Positions 15,030-22,597 of a stretch of 33,227 nucleotides of DNA are shown in pieces (within the stretch, counting starts at the first letter, position 1; the number at the start of each line of letters is the position of its first letter). The notes under the pieces are model-generated. The model worked only from the letters and a program-made list of their open reading frames with translations, did not search any database and had not been told where the DNA came from. The stretch is from JAVBUP01 sp031555175. Lineage in GTDB: Bacteria > Bacillota_I > Bacilli_A > Erysipelotrichales > Coprobacillaceae. The translations under genes and the position numbers were made by a program. Location: contig JAVBUP010000038.1 in NCBI GenBank assembly GCA_031555175.1, forward strand, positions 1-33,227, written 5' to 3'.

Positions 15030-15830
15030 TTATACAACTAGGTTATTGAGACGATATTCTGTCGGGCTCATCCAACCTAGTTTTTCTTTTATTCTTTCTT
15101 CATTATAATATTTAATATAGTTATCTATTTCTTCTACTAGTTCTTCATAACTATAAAAGTTTTTACCATAGTACATCTCTTGTTTCATGATTCCAAAAAA
15201 ATTTTCCATAATTGAGTTATCTAGGCAATTTCCTTTCCTAGACATACTTTGATATATCTTATTCTTTCTAAGTGTACTCGCGTAGGATTTCATTTGATAA
15301 GCCCAGCCTCGATCAGAATGAAAGGTCCTCCTATAGATACAATCCGATGTCTTTGCTATGATTTCCTTCAGCCCTTCCATGACAGACTCCCCATTTGGCT
15401 GATCTGAGACTCGGTAAGTAATCACTTCACTGTTATACATATCTAAAAAAGGATCTAGATACAATTTTTTAATCACCATTTTCCCTTTTGAATCTATTTT
15501 ATAATACTTGAATTCTGTAGTATCTGTCGTGATTTTTTGATGTGCGATAGTGCTTGTAAAACGTCTTTTAACTCTATTAGGCGCCACTGTCCCTACATTC
15601 CCTTTGTAAGTAGAAAACTTCCTACTCTTTCTAGTAAAGGTGGTTACTTGTATTTGTAATTTCTTACATAGCCTATGTGTTTTCTTTATATCATGCTTAT
15701 ATCCTTGCTTTATTAGCACGGCATGGATTCTTCGATATCCATAATTCGGATGTTCTTCCCGTATTCTCTTCATCTCTTCTTCTAATTGTTGATTTGGATT
15801 TTCTCTATCAAAGCGTTTTTGCCAGTACAT
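15030..15830 (-). CDS. IS3-family transposase OrfB (DDE integrase domain)
   Basis: 266 aa counted from the first ATG, but the frame is open further upstream: LKDILAIVKIPKATY precedes the ATG, and the frame continues as IVHSLRGQYK. It overlaps OrfA in the -1 frame, so OrfB is normally made as an OrfAB fusion by programmed -1 frameshifting. A run of five A on the coding strand (plus-strand 15926-15930) is a candidate slip site. The rve-type core has D in TTDTTEFKYY, D in FHSDRGWAYQ and E in NSIMENFFG, the DDE triad that cuts and joins DNA. HTH_21-like region near the start (IREEHPNYGYRRI). Confidence 0.88.
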   Translation of the reverse strand: MYWQKRFDRENPNQQLEEEMKRIREEHPNYGYRRIHAVLIKQGYKHDIKKTHRLCKKLQIQVTTFTRKSRKFSTYKGNVGTVAPNRVKRRFTSTIAHQKITTDTTEFKYYKIDSKGKMVIKKLYLDPFLDMYNSEVITYRVSDQPNGESVMEGLKEIIAKTSDCIYRRTFHSDRGWAYQMKSYASTLRKNKIYQSMSRKGNCLDNSIMENFFGIMKQEMYYGKNFYSYEELVEEIDNYIKYYNEERIKEKLGWMSPTEYRLNNLVV

Positions 15831-15871
15831 ATAGGTAGCTTTCGGTATTTTGACGATTGCGAGGATGTCCT

Positions 15872-16456
15872 TTAATTTGTATTGTCCTCGGAGGCTGTGG
15901 ACAATTCTCGCTGTTCCTTCAGAAGTTTTTCCTTCTCTAGACGCAGCCTCCTCAGTTCTTTTAAATAGGCATTTTCAATTTCTAACTTTAGTACTTTATC
16001 TTCCAACTCTTGTACATGTTTAGTGCTTGTATCTACAGTGTTAGATTCATTGATAACTTTTGTTTTTTCTTTATGAGATGATTTCAAAGTAGTTGGTCTT
16101 CCTTTCTGCTTGGGTCGTAGTGCATCAGGTCCTGCTATTCGAAAATCATTCACCCACCGTGTAATAAGTGTCGGATTGTTTATTCCTTGTGATAGAGCTA
16201 GGTCCTGATAGGATACTTCGTTTCTTAAATATAACTCTATCACATGTAGTTTAAACTCGAAAGTATAATTGTTATTTTCCCTGGATCTTCTTAACCCTTC
16301 ATCTCCAAATTCTCGATATGCCTTAACCCATCTTTCAACTATTGATGGAGTTGTTTGGGATATATTATATTTTTTTGATAAATAAAAGTATCCGCCAACT
16401 CCATTAATATATTCTAAAACTATTTTCTTTTTAAACTCAAATGTATATTTTGCCAT
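15872..16456 (-). CDS. IS3-family transposase OrfA (DNA-binding)
   Basis: 194 aa. Two helix-turn-helix units (FKKKIVLEYINGVGGYFYLSKKYN and a second around EVSYQDLALSQGINNPTLITRWV) are followed by a basic linker and a leucine-heptad coiled coil (VQELEDKVLKLEIENAYLKEL), which mediates OrfA/OrfAB multimerisation. This is the IS150-type long OrfA with duplicated HTH. The start lies near the terminal repeat, with the ATG about 56 bp inside the element. Confidence 0.88.
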   Translation of the reverse strand: MAKYTFEFKKKIVLEYINGVGGYFYLSKKYNISQTTPSIVERWVKAYREFGDEGLRRSRENNNYTFEFKLHVIELYLRNEVSYQDLALSQGINNPTLITRWVNDFRIAGPDALRPKQKGRPTTLKSSHKEKTKVINESNTVDTSTKHVQELEDKVLKLEIENAYLKELRRLRLEKEKLLKEQRELSTASEDNTN

Positions 16457-16529
16457 AATAAAACTGCCTCCAATCTGTTAGATTTTCGGTCTAACTTCTT
16501 GGGGGCAGTTCAGTTCAAATATTTCTCTT

Positions 16530-17432
16530 TTATTTATGTAATATATTCTTATAATTGATTATTGCATTTGATGTATATCCTTTTTTATAAGCTAATGTTA
16601 TTTGATCCATATCATACAAAATACCATATTTTAAACACTCCGTCGTAAAAATTTGATAAAGTTTTTTGGCGTGACGACTTGTACAACTATACCTTGTTTG
16701 ATATGTCTTGATGTATTTTTCTTTTGTCCCGGGAAATAATTGTTCGAGTTTATCATAGTAATATTCTCTATTGCCGGCTCTTAGCGTCATTCCAAAAGAC
16801 GGATAAATAAACTTTGCACCTGCTTGATATGCTTTTAACACAATTTCCTTCACGTTTTCTTCATTATCATTAATAAATGGTAAAATAGGCATCATCAATA
16901 CTCCACAGAATATGCCGGCATCAGATAATTGTTTTAATGCTGCAAATCTCAAAGATGATGAAGCTACATTTGGCTCCAATGTACTACACAGATTATCGTC
17001 TGCACACGTTATAGTTATCTTAACAATGACTGGAGAATGAGTTTTAATACTCTTTAAAATATCGATATCTCTTGTGACTAAATCGCTTTTTGTAGCAATT
17101 GCTACTCCAAACTCATAGGCATCGATTAACTCTAATGCATGCCTAGTTAGCTGTAATTCCTTTTCAAATGGATTATAGGGATCACTCATTGCTCCAGTTG
17201 CAATAACGCCCTTCTTAACTTTACTATCAAGATCATCTCTAATAATGGGCAATGCATTATCTTTAATCTTAACAACATTAAAATTAGGATCTTTATAACA
17301 ATCACTGCGACTATCACAATAAATACAGCCATGTGAGCATCCACGATAAATATTCATATTATAATCAGAACCAAACCAATTTGATTTCAAACTTGCATTC
17401 ATGATTATATGTTTCGCAAATATCTTCTCCAT
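16530..17432 (-). CDS. SPL-family radical SAM protein (Rv2578c-like)
   Basis: 300 aa. The cluster-binding motif YRGCSHGCIYCDSRS (CxxxCxxC) lies at about residues 29-43. The N-terminal MNIYRGC and GVIATGAMSDPYNPFEKEL are the block shared by the spore-photoproduct-lyase-related group, followed by the TIM-barrel strands VAIATKSD, VIVKITITCADD and VLMMPILPFIND. It uses a 4Fe-4S cluster to cleave S-adenosylmethionine; the substrate of this subgroup is unknown, and it is not spore photoproduct lyase itself. RBS AGGTGGTG before the ATG; the promoter probably uses an extended -10 TGCTATAAT about 30 bp upstream. The IS3 element sits 17 bp past its stop codon, inside its former terminator. Confidence 0.87.
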   Translation of the reverse strand: MEKIFAKHIIMNASLKSNWFGSDYNMNIYRGCSHGCIYCDSRSDCYKDPNFNVVKIKDNALPIIRDDLDSKVKKGVIATGAMSDPYNPFEKELQLTRHALELIDAYEFGVAIATKSDLVTRDIDILKSIKTHSPVIVKITITCADDNLCSTLEPNVASSSLRFAALKQLSDAGIFCGVLMMPILPFINDNEENVKEIVLKAYQAGAKFIYPSFGMTLRAGNREYYYDKLEQLFPGTKEKYIKTYQTRYSCTSRHAKKLYQIFTTECLKYGILYDMDQITLAYKKGYTSNAIINYKNILHK

Positions 17433-17510
17433 AGTTTCACCACCTGTGACAAAATTATAGCATAGTTAGTTACTTTTAGATAACTACTCTCGCTATTTTT
17501 AGTGCAATAT

Positions 17511-17539
17511 AAAATAACTCTTATAATAAGAGTTATTTT
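17511..17539 (-). terminator. Terminator of the XRE-kinase operon
   Basis: A 13-bp perfect stem (AAAATAACTCTTA / TAAGAGTTATTTT) with a 3-base loop. It overlaps the kinase stop codon; both sides are T-rich, so it can work in both directions. Confidence 0.85.
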
Positions 17540-18738
17540 TGGGTGCTATTTCTTAACTCAACATACTGCTTGTATTCTTGAGTTGTAAATGAATTAAGAG
17601 TAACTATAATAATTGCGCAAAGAAAGAAACTGATAACATAGGTTATTATCTTCCCTTTCCAACCATATTTGACTATTAGACGATTCCATTTATTAAAATT
17701 GAATAAATTCGTATACATAACTACAATAATAAATACAAATAATCCATACCATACAATATCTTGAACAAATACGATTACTTTATCCTGTGTTGTTACTGGC
17801 CAATCTGGTAAATCTGTTATTCTTGATACTATTAATACTGCAAACATCCATATTCCAAGCACTAAGGCAATTACTGGGCCAAATCGAGATTTTGATTTTT
17901 TAACTGTTGTATCACCTACAACATTCACCTTCTTAGAATTAGCTTTAACAGGAGGCGGTTGAACTTTATCTAGATACCTCTTAATCTCTTCCATTAATTG
18001 ACTGATAGTAGAATAGCGATCAGCAGGATTAAACTCAGCAGCTTTATTAATTATTCTTCTGACTTCACTAGGTATATACTCATCCAAATCTAAAACCCCA
18101 TTAGTAGACCCAACTTGTCTACCGTGAAGCATAAAAGCTAATGTCTTTCCTATCGCAAATATATCAGCACGATTATCAGTTTGACCATATCCAAACTGCT
18201 CAGGAGGCGCATATCCCTGTGTCCCAAAAAAGACAGTATCTTTTTCTGCCTCTTTTTTAAATTTTCTAGCAATCCCAAAATCTATCAATGATATATCATC
18301 ATTCCCTTTATATATTATGTTATCAGGTTTGATATCACGATGGATTATTGCCTCAGACTGATTGTGTAAAAACTTTACAACGCTGCATAATGAGTAAATA
18401 GTTCTTAATGCCGGTATAACTCCCATTTTGCCTGTTTCTTCAATATATGTAGTAAGCGTTTTTCCCTCAATATACTCTTCTATCATCACAAAATGATCAT
18501 TAATCATATACGACTCATAAACTTTTGGTATAAACCGGTGATTTATCGTCGAAAGAATCTTAAACTCATTCTCATATGTCCGCCAATTCTCATAATAACA
18601 TTTCCTAACACACAACTTATCTTCCTCTAGATCATGTACTAGTTCTACGCTACCATAAATATCACTTTTTAATTCCTTCACCATTTGATAGCGACTATCA
18701 TTTGAAAACACCTCTAATACATATTCTAAACGATCCAT
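17533..18738 (-). CDS. Membrane-bound Hanks-type serine/threonine protein kinase
   Basis: 401 aa. The kinase domain covers about residues 20-258: a degenerate glycine loop (DIYGSVELV), ATP-binding K46 (LCVRKCYYE), catalytic loop HRDIKPDN (133-140), metal-binding DFG (153-155), and activation segment GTQGYAPPEQFGYG. A Lys-rich linker follows, then three membrane helices (about 286-306, 322-345, 363-384) with almost no outside domain. It therefore lacks the PASTA repeats of PrkC-type kinases. Catalytic residues are complete. The start ATG follows AGGTGA, which overlaps the stop of the XRE gene eight bases upstream, so the two are coupled. It probably responds to or modifies its XRE partner; the target is unknown. 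Confidence 0.9.
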   Translation of the reverse strand: MDRLEYVLEVFSNDSRYQMVKELKSDIYGSVELVHDLEEDKLCVRKCYYENWRTYENEFKILSTINHRFIPKVYESYMINDHFVMIEEYIEGKTLTTYIEETGKMGVIPALRTIYSLCSVVKFLHNQSEAIIHRDIKPDNIIYKGNDDISLIDFGIARKFKKEAEKDTVFFGTQGYAPPEQFGYGQTDNRADIFAIGKTLAFMLHGRQVGSTNGVLDLDEYIPSEVRRIINKAAEFNPADRYSTISQLMEEIKRYLDKVQPPPVKANSKKVNVVGDTTVKKSKSRFGPVIALVLGIWMFAVLIVSRITDLPDWPVTTQDKVIVFVQDIVWYGLFVFIIVVMYTNLFNFNKWNRLIVKYGWKGKIITYVISFFLCAIIIVTLNSFTTQEYKQYVELRNSTQK

Positions 18739-18746
18739 TCATTCAC

Positions 18747-19175
18747 CTACTTATCACATATTGTTTCTTGATTGTATTCGTACAATAATTCTTCTACCTT
18801 CTCTAAATTATATCCATGTTTTATACCATACATTATTATTACATCACGCTTATTTTTAATATATAATTCGCTATGCCCTGCAATCCTTAATAAGCGATTT
18901 GTTTCTCGCAAAGAGGCATTTAATCCTATAGCAAACTGAATCAAAATATTCCTAGATGGTTTTTGTCTCTCACCAGACAGTATTTGGTATGCATATGTAT
19001 GATTAATACCTGCCTTAGCAATTATTTTCGATTTTGATACTTCTTTTCTTGCAATTAATTCATTTAAATATTTATCAATACTAGTAATTTCTCTTATATG
19101 CTCATTTTCTAATATATCATCAAGTTTTCTTGTAAACTTGACTTCTTTCATAAGCTTTTCAGTTATCTTATCCAT
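18747..19175 (-). CDS. XRE-family helix-turn-helix protein paired with the kinase
   Basis: 142 aa. An N-terminal helical part (1-45) leads into an HTH_3-type domain (about 46-105): SIDKYLNELIARKEVSKSKIIAKAGINHTYAYQILSGERQKPSRNILIQFAIGLN, with the classic recognition-helix end 'YQILSGERQPSR'. The C-terminal tail looks like a further helical pair (ELYIKNKRDVIIMYGIKHGYNLEKVEELL). Strong ribosome site AGGAGGGG before the ATG. Co-transcribed with the kinase (eight-base gap). This pairing suggests that the kinase phosphorylates the regulator or that both sense the same signal; no direct evidence in the sequence. Confidence 0.85.
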   Translation of the reverse strand: MDKITEKLMKEVKFTRKLDDILENEHIREITSIDKYLNELIARKEVSKSKIIAKAGINHTYAYQILSGERQKPSRNILIQFAIGLNASLRETNRLLRIAGHSELYIKNKRDVIIMYGIKHGYNLEKVEELLYEYNQETICDK

Positions 19176-19223
19176 ATGCCCCTCCTAATAGATTTTATCA
19201 TTTAATAGTATAAAATAAAAGGC

Positions 19224-19251
19224 AAAACACTTTATCGATTGATAAAGTGCT
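19224..19251 (-). terminator. Terminator of the small membrane protein gene
   Basis: A 9-bp stem (CACTTTATC / GATAAAGTG) with a 4-base loop, followed on the minus strand by TTTTG and a later T-run. It separates the 19257-19610 gene from the XRE-kinase operon. Confidence 0.75.
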
Positions 19252-19256
19252 AATTT

Positions 19257-19610
19257 CTAAGCGAGATTAATTTTCTTTTGCTTAGAATAACCTACGTATC
19301 CAAGTATTGCAATTGGAAGTGCAAACATTGCATATAACATGAATAGTACCGCTGCTACTGTAATTAGAATCGCAGCAGCTAATGCAAAACCAGGTTTTCT
19401 CTTAAAAAATCCTAATACCGAGAAAATAGAACCAATAACCATTAATGCCATATGTGGCATTACCATTGCTGTCGCAAGAGCTCCACCAATTATTTCTGTA
19501 TCTGATGTAGCTGATGAATTAACCCCTAAAAAATAAGTTACCAAGTAAATACTATAAATTACTGCTAAGACTGCACTAACAAATAAAACTTTGCTTCTTT
19601 TTTCAAACAT
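19257..19610 (-). CDS. Small integral membrane protein, unknown
   Basis: 117 aa with four hydrophobic stretches (VLFVSAVLAVIYSIYLVTYF; IIGGALATAMVMPHMALMVI; ALAAAILITVAAVLFMLYAM; LPIAILGYVGY), a basic N-terminus MFEKRSK and a Lys-rich end. The ATG at 19610 was chosen; an upstream in-frame GTG at 19622 has no better ribosome site, and the site here is weak (GGGAA). No family assigned. A lipoprotein-like remnant lies directly upstream in the same direction. Confidence 0.65.
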   Translation of the reverse strand: MFEKRSKVLFVSAVLAVIYSIYLVTYFLGVNSSATSDTEIIGGALATAMVMPHMALMVIGSIFSVLGFFKRKPGFALAAAILITVAAVLFMLYAMFALPIAILGYVGYSKQKKINLA

Positions 19611-19656
19611 TTTAGTTCCCACACTATGTCAACATCGCATATGCCTAATATTACAA

Positions 19657-19743
19657 TTATCTTTCTACTGTTATATAACTATCTTTTTGACAACCAACAG
19701 CTAATTATGTAAGTACCCCCAGGCATAATAATATTTTTTTCAT
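19657..19743 (-). pseudogene. Remnant of a tiny lipoprotein gene with in-frame stop
   Basis: An AAAGGAGG site six bases before an ATG (19743) starts MKKILLCLGVLT, then TAA. The same frame continues as LAVGCQKDSYITVER and a second TAA. Read across the first stop, the whole has a basic N-terminus, a hydrophobic core and a lipobox LAVGC, followed by only ten residues. This is the layout of a lipoprotein signal peptide, cut by a nonsense codon and far shorter than a normal lipoprotein. It could be a decayed gene or a truncated duplicate. Too short to identify a family. Confidence 0.45.
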
Positions 19744-19846
19744 AGTTCCCTCCTTTAAGTAATATAATAGCATTATAATGTGAAGAAAATGACAGCTGAC
19801 AGCATACAATATGCAATTTACTTTAACTAAAAATTTTTTGAGCATA

Positions 19847-19863
19847 TTAGTAATCATTACTAA
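19847..19863 (+). promoter_or_regulatory. PerR/Fur-like box upstream of the superoxide reductase-like gene
   Basis: TTAGTAAT-C-ATTACTAA is a perfect inverted repeat in the 8-1-8 layout, close to the PerR consensus TTATAATnATTATAA. It lies 57-41 bp before the start codon and just upstream of an extended -10 (TGTTATACT, 19871-19879). Confidence 0.6.
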
Positions 19864-19903
19864 TAAGATGTGTTATACTATACATATGAAAGGGAGGACT
19901 TAT

Positions 19904-20287
19904 ATGAACTTAAATTTTTATATTAACGAAAACAAAGAAGTAATCTCAATGATAGGAGAAGAAAATCTAGATATTGAGGTGGGCGGTGTAAAGTACAAAC
20001 TGCTAAAAGCTGGTGTAGTTGATGCTGCTAGAGAAAAGCATGTGCCCTATGTAGTCGTAGATAATGATGTACTAAAAATCCAAATTGGTGAGGTGATTCA
20101 TCCAATGACGATTGAGCATCATATCGCCTTTATTGTTGTGGAAGCAGGAGACAAAATTACTCAAATAGATTTAGATCCAACAGGAGTTCCTTACACAGAA
20201 TATAATCTAGATGGATATAAGGGAATCATAAATGTTTATGAGTACTGCAATCTTCATGGATTATGGAAAAAAGAACTTACAATTTAA
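19904..20287 (+). CDS. Superoxide reductase / desulfoferrodoxin-type protein
   Basis: 127 aa from the ATG at 19904, chosen because GGGAGGACT stands just before it; the frame extends upstream without a ribosome site. The catalytic Fe(His)4(Cys) centre is complete: H46 in REKHVPYV, H66 and H72 in HPMTIEHHI, C115 and H118 in CNLHGLWKK. The E44-K45 pair before H46 is the conserved catalytic Lys region. The N-terminal rubredoxin-like Dx domain with four cysteines is missing, as in class II/neelaredoxin-type enzymes. It reduces superoxide to peroxide without making oxygen, a defence typical of anaerobes. A PerR/Fur-like box upstream fits oxidative-stress control. Ends in a terminator. Confidence 0.88.
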   Translation: MNLNFYINENKEVISMIGEENLDIEVGGVKYKLLKAGVVDAAREKHVPYVVVDNDVLKIQIGEVIHPMTIEHHIAFIVVEAGDKITQIDLDPTGVPYTEYNLDGYKGIINVYEYCNLHGLWKKELTI

Positions 20288-20294
20288 ATATCAT

Positions 20295-20326
20295 AAACAA
20301 ACATAATCAAATATGTTTGTTTTTAT
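20295..20326 (+). terminator. Terminator of the superoxide reductase-like gene
   Basis: A 10-bp perfect stem (AAACAAACAT / ATGTTTGTTT) with an 8-base loop, then TTA and T-rich sequence, starting 8 bp after the stop codon. Confidence 0.8.
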
Positions 20327-20365
20327 TTTGAAAAGAAATTTGAAATGAAAATATTTTATAAATAT

Positions 20366-20406
20366 TTAGCACTCTCTATTGAAGAGTGCTAAAAAAAGAG
20401 TATAAT
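20366..20406 (+). promoter_or_regulatory. CIRCE element (HrcA operator) with clpB promoter
   Basis: TTAGCACTC-N9-GAGTGCTAA (20366-20392) matches the CIRCE consensus at every position. A -10 TATAAT at 20401-20406 follows. A -35-like TTGAAG (20379-20384, 16-bp spacing) lies inside the element, so HrcA binding would block the promoter. Heat-shock control by HrcA is established for this element. Confidence 0.93.
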
Positions 20407-20429
20407 ATATTTGTAAGGAGGGATGTATA

Positions 20430-22544
20430 ATGAATAATGAAAATCCATATCAACAAAATTTAGAAAATGTATTGGAAAAATATGGTCGTGACCTTGTCAA
20501 AAATGTTATCGATGGGAAAGTAGATCCTGTAATTGGCAGAGATGAAGAAATTCGCAGCATTACAAGAATACTATCCCGAAAGACAAAGAACAACCCGGTT
20601 CTAATAGGTGAACCTGGTGTTGGGAAAACGGCTATTGCTGAAGGTTTAGCACAGCGTATTGTGAAAGGAGATGTACCTGCTAGTTTAAAAAATAAGCGTA
20701 TTTGGGAACTAGATATGGGCTCTCTAATTGCTGGGGCAAAATTCCGTGGTGAATTTGAAGAAAGGTTAAAAGCAGTATTAAATGAGATTAAAAACTCAAA
20801 TGGAGAGATCATTATGTTTATTGATGAAATCCATATGATTGTAGGTGCTGGAGCTGATGGTGCTATTGATGCTGGTAATATGTTAAAACCAATGTTAGCA
20901 CGAGGAGAAATCAAAGTTATTGGTGCTACTACTCTTAAAGAATATCGCAAATATATTGAAAAAGATGGAGCTCTTGAAAGACGTTTTCAAAAAGTAATTG
21001 TTAGTGCACCTAGTGTAGAAGATACAATTACTATACTTCGTGGACTAAAAGAAAGATTCGAAGTATTCCATAAGGTAACTATAAAAGATAATGCTTTAGT
21101 AACTGCTGCAGTATTATCTGACCGTTATATTACTGATCGTTTCTTGCCTGATAAAGCGATTGATTTAGTTGATGAAGCTTGTTCTACTATTAAAGTACAA
21201 CTTGATTCAGTTCCTGTAGAAATTGATACTCTTACTAGACAAATTATGAGTTTAGAAATTGAGAAAGCTGCTTTAAAAAAGGAAACTGATGAATATAGTA
21301 AAGAAAGGCGTAAAGAGATTGAAGATAAAATATCTTCCTTAAAAGAGCAAGAGTCAGTGCTTAAAAATAAGTGGGATGAGGAAAAGAAAGTTAGCGATTC
21401 AATCAATAAGAAAAAAGAAGAATTAGAAGATGCTAAGTATCGTCTTGAAATTGCAGAAAGTCAATATGATTTAGAGAATGCTGCCAAATTAAGGCATGGT
21501 ACAATTCCCCAACTCACAAAAGAAATTGAAGACTTACGTCAAGCAAGTGAATCAAGTATTCTTAGTGATGTTGTAGATGAAGATGATATCGCGGAGATAA
21601 TTTCAAAATGGACGCAAATTCCTGTTGCCAAACTTGTAACGGGTGAAAAAGAAAAACTCTTAAATCTCCAAGAGAATTTGGGAAGATATGTTAAAGGTCA
21701 GGATGAAGCTTTGCAATTAGTATCAGAAGCTATTATACGTGCTCGTTCTGGGATTAAAGATCCAAATAAGCCAATCGGTTCATTTATTTTTCTGGGGCCA
21801 ACAGGTGTTGGTAAAACTGAAGTTGCTAGATCTTTAGCTCGTGAGCTTTTTGATGATGAAAGGCATATGATCCGCATTGATATGTCAGAATATATGGAAA
21901 GTTTTAGCGTATCAAGATTGTTAGGAGCTCCTCCTGGTTATGTGGGATATGAAGAAGCAGGCCAACTAACTGAAGCAGTAAGACGTAATCCATATAGTAT
22001 TGTATTATTTGATGAAATCGAAAAAGCTCATAAAGATGTCTTTAACATTTTACTGCAGATACTTGATGATGGGCATATTACTGATTCACAAGGTCGAACA
22101 GTAAACTTTAAGAATACAATCATCATTATGACTTCAAATTTGGGTAGCGACTATATTTTAGAAAATGAAGTTGATAGCCATGAGTTAATAACACATGAAC
22201 TAAGGCGTACTTTCAAGCCAGAATTCATTAATCGTATCGATGAGATTATTATCTTTAATCCATTATCTAAGGATGTTATTTATGATATCATTGATAAAAT
22301 TGTCATTGAAATTGAAAATAGATTGAAAGATAGAAAGATTAAAATTAATCTTACAGATAAAGCAAAAGAGTTCATTATTGATTCAGCATATGATAAAACA
22401 TTTGGAGCAAGACCAATCAAAAGATTCATTACTAGAAATCTTGAAACATTAATTGCCAAAAACTTGATTGACGAAAGAATCACTAACAATGATACAATTA
22501 TTGTTGATGTTGAAAACGATGAATTCAAACTTAATGTGAAGTAA
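20430..22544 (+). CDS. clpB: ClpB-type AAA+ disaggregase lacking the N-terminal domain
   Basis: 704 aa against about 860 for full ClpB. The roughly 150-residue substrate-binding Clp_N domain is absent: the ATG after AGGAGGG starts almost directly at AAA-1. AAA-1 has Walker A GEPGVGKT (60-67), Walker B FIDEIH and pore loop AKFRGEFEER with Phe in place of the usual Tyr. The coiled-coil middle domain (about 275-372) is of ClpB type. AAA-2 has GPTGVGKT (456-463), LFDEI and pore loop GAPPGYVGYEE. No ClpP-docking IGF/IGL tripeptide is evident. It should unfold and extract proteins from aggregates together with DnaK. Under CIRCE/HrcA control; single gene with terminator. Confidence 0.92.
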   Translation: MNNENPYQQNLENVLEKYGRDLVKNVIDGKVDPVIGRDEEIRSITRILSRKTKNNPVLIGEPGVGKTAIAEGLAQRIVKGDVPASLKNKRIWELDMGSLIAGAKFRGEFEERLKAVLNEIKNSNGEIIMFIDEIHMIVGAGADGAIDAGNMLKPMLARGEIKVIGATTLKEYRKYIEKDGALERRFQKVIVSAPSVEDTITILRGLKERFEVFHKVTIKDNALVTAAVLSDRYITDRFLPDKAIDLVDEACSTIKVQLDSVPVEIDTLTRQIMSLEIEKAALKKETDEYSKERRKEIEDKISSLKEQESVLKNKWDEEKKVSDSINKKKEELEDAKYRLEIAESQYDLENAAKLRHGTIPQLTKEIEDLRQASESSILSDVVDEDDIAEIISKWTQIPVAKLVTGEKEKLLNLQENLGRYVKGQDEALQLVSEAIIRARSGIKDPNKPIGSFIFLGPTGVGKTEVARSLARELFDDERHMIRIDMSEYMESFSVSRLLGAPPGYVGYEEAGQLTEAVRRNPYSIVLFDEIEKAHKDVFNILLQILDDGHITDSQGRTVNFKNTIIIMTSNLGSDYILENEVDSHELITHELRRTFKPEFINRIDEIIIFNPLSKDVIYDIIDKIVIEIENRLKDRKIKINLTDKAKEFIIDSAYDKTFGARPIKRFITRNLETLIAKNLIDERITNNDTIIVDVENDEFKLNVK

Positions 22545-22545
22545 A

Positions 22546-22588
22546 AAGAAAAGCGATTATCTAGTTTCGTAGATATATCGCTTTTCTT
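22546..22588 (+). terminator. Bidirectional terminator between convergent clpB and TIM-barrel genes
   Basis: A long stem (AAGAAAAGCGAT / ATCGCTTTTCTT plus inner TATCTA / TAGATA) starts right after the clpB stop. T/A tracts on both sides allow it to end both convergent transcripts. Confidence 0.85.
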
Positions 22589-22597
22589 ATTTAAATT

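Larger units (their letters stand above)
14973..16512 (-). mobile_element. Complete IS3-family (IS150-like) insertion sequence
   Basis: 1540 bp. Imperfect terminal inverted repeats of about 25 bp are TGATGTGCTCCCAAAAAGTT at 14973 and, on the other strand at 16512, TGAACTGCCCCCAAGAAGTT; they match at most positions. Two overlapping transposase frames lie on the minus strand. The outer right end is fixed by comparison with the second copy at 1-98. Flanks are ATTC on the left and GTTC on the right, consistent with a 4-bp target duplication carrying one change. It appears intact. Confidence 0.9.
14956..16531. terminator. Bidirectional terminator hairpin split by the IS3-family insertion
   Basis: The left arm AAAAGAGAAATA (14956-14967) and right arm TATTTCTCTTTT (16520-16531) are perfect 12-bp complements flanking the insertion sequence. 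Joined without the IS and one copy of its target duplication, they form a 12-bp stem with a loop of about 8 bases between the convergent lysR and radical SAM genes, followed by T-rich sequence on both strands. The right arm overlaps the radical SAM stop codon. The insertion moved the arms 1.55 kb apart, so the terminator should no longer work. Confidence 0.65.

Noticed and set aside
19811..19903. 31-residue N-terminal extension of the superoxide reductase-like protein, possibly a rubredoxin-like domain
   Set aside because: No ribosome site, only one cysteine, and it would translate through the PerR-like box and promoter.
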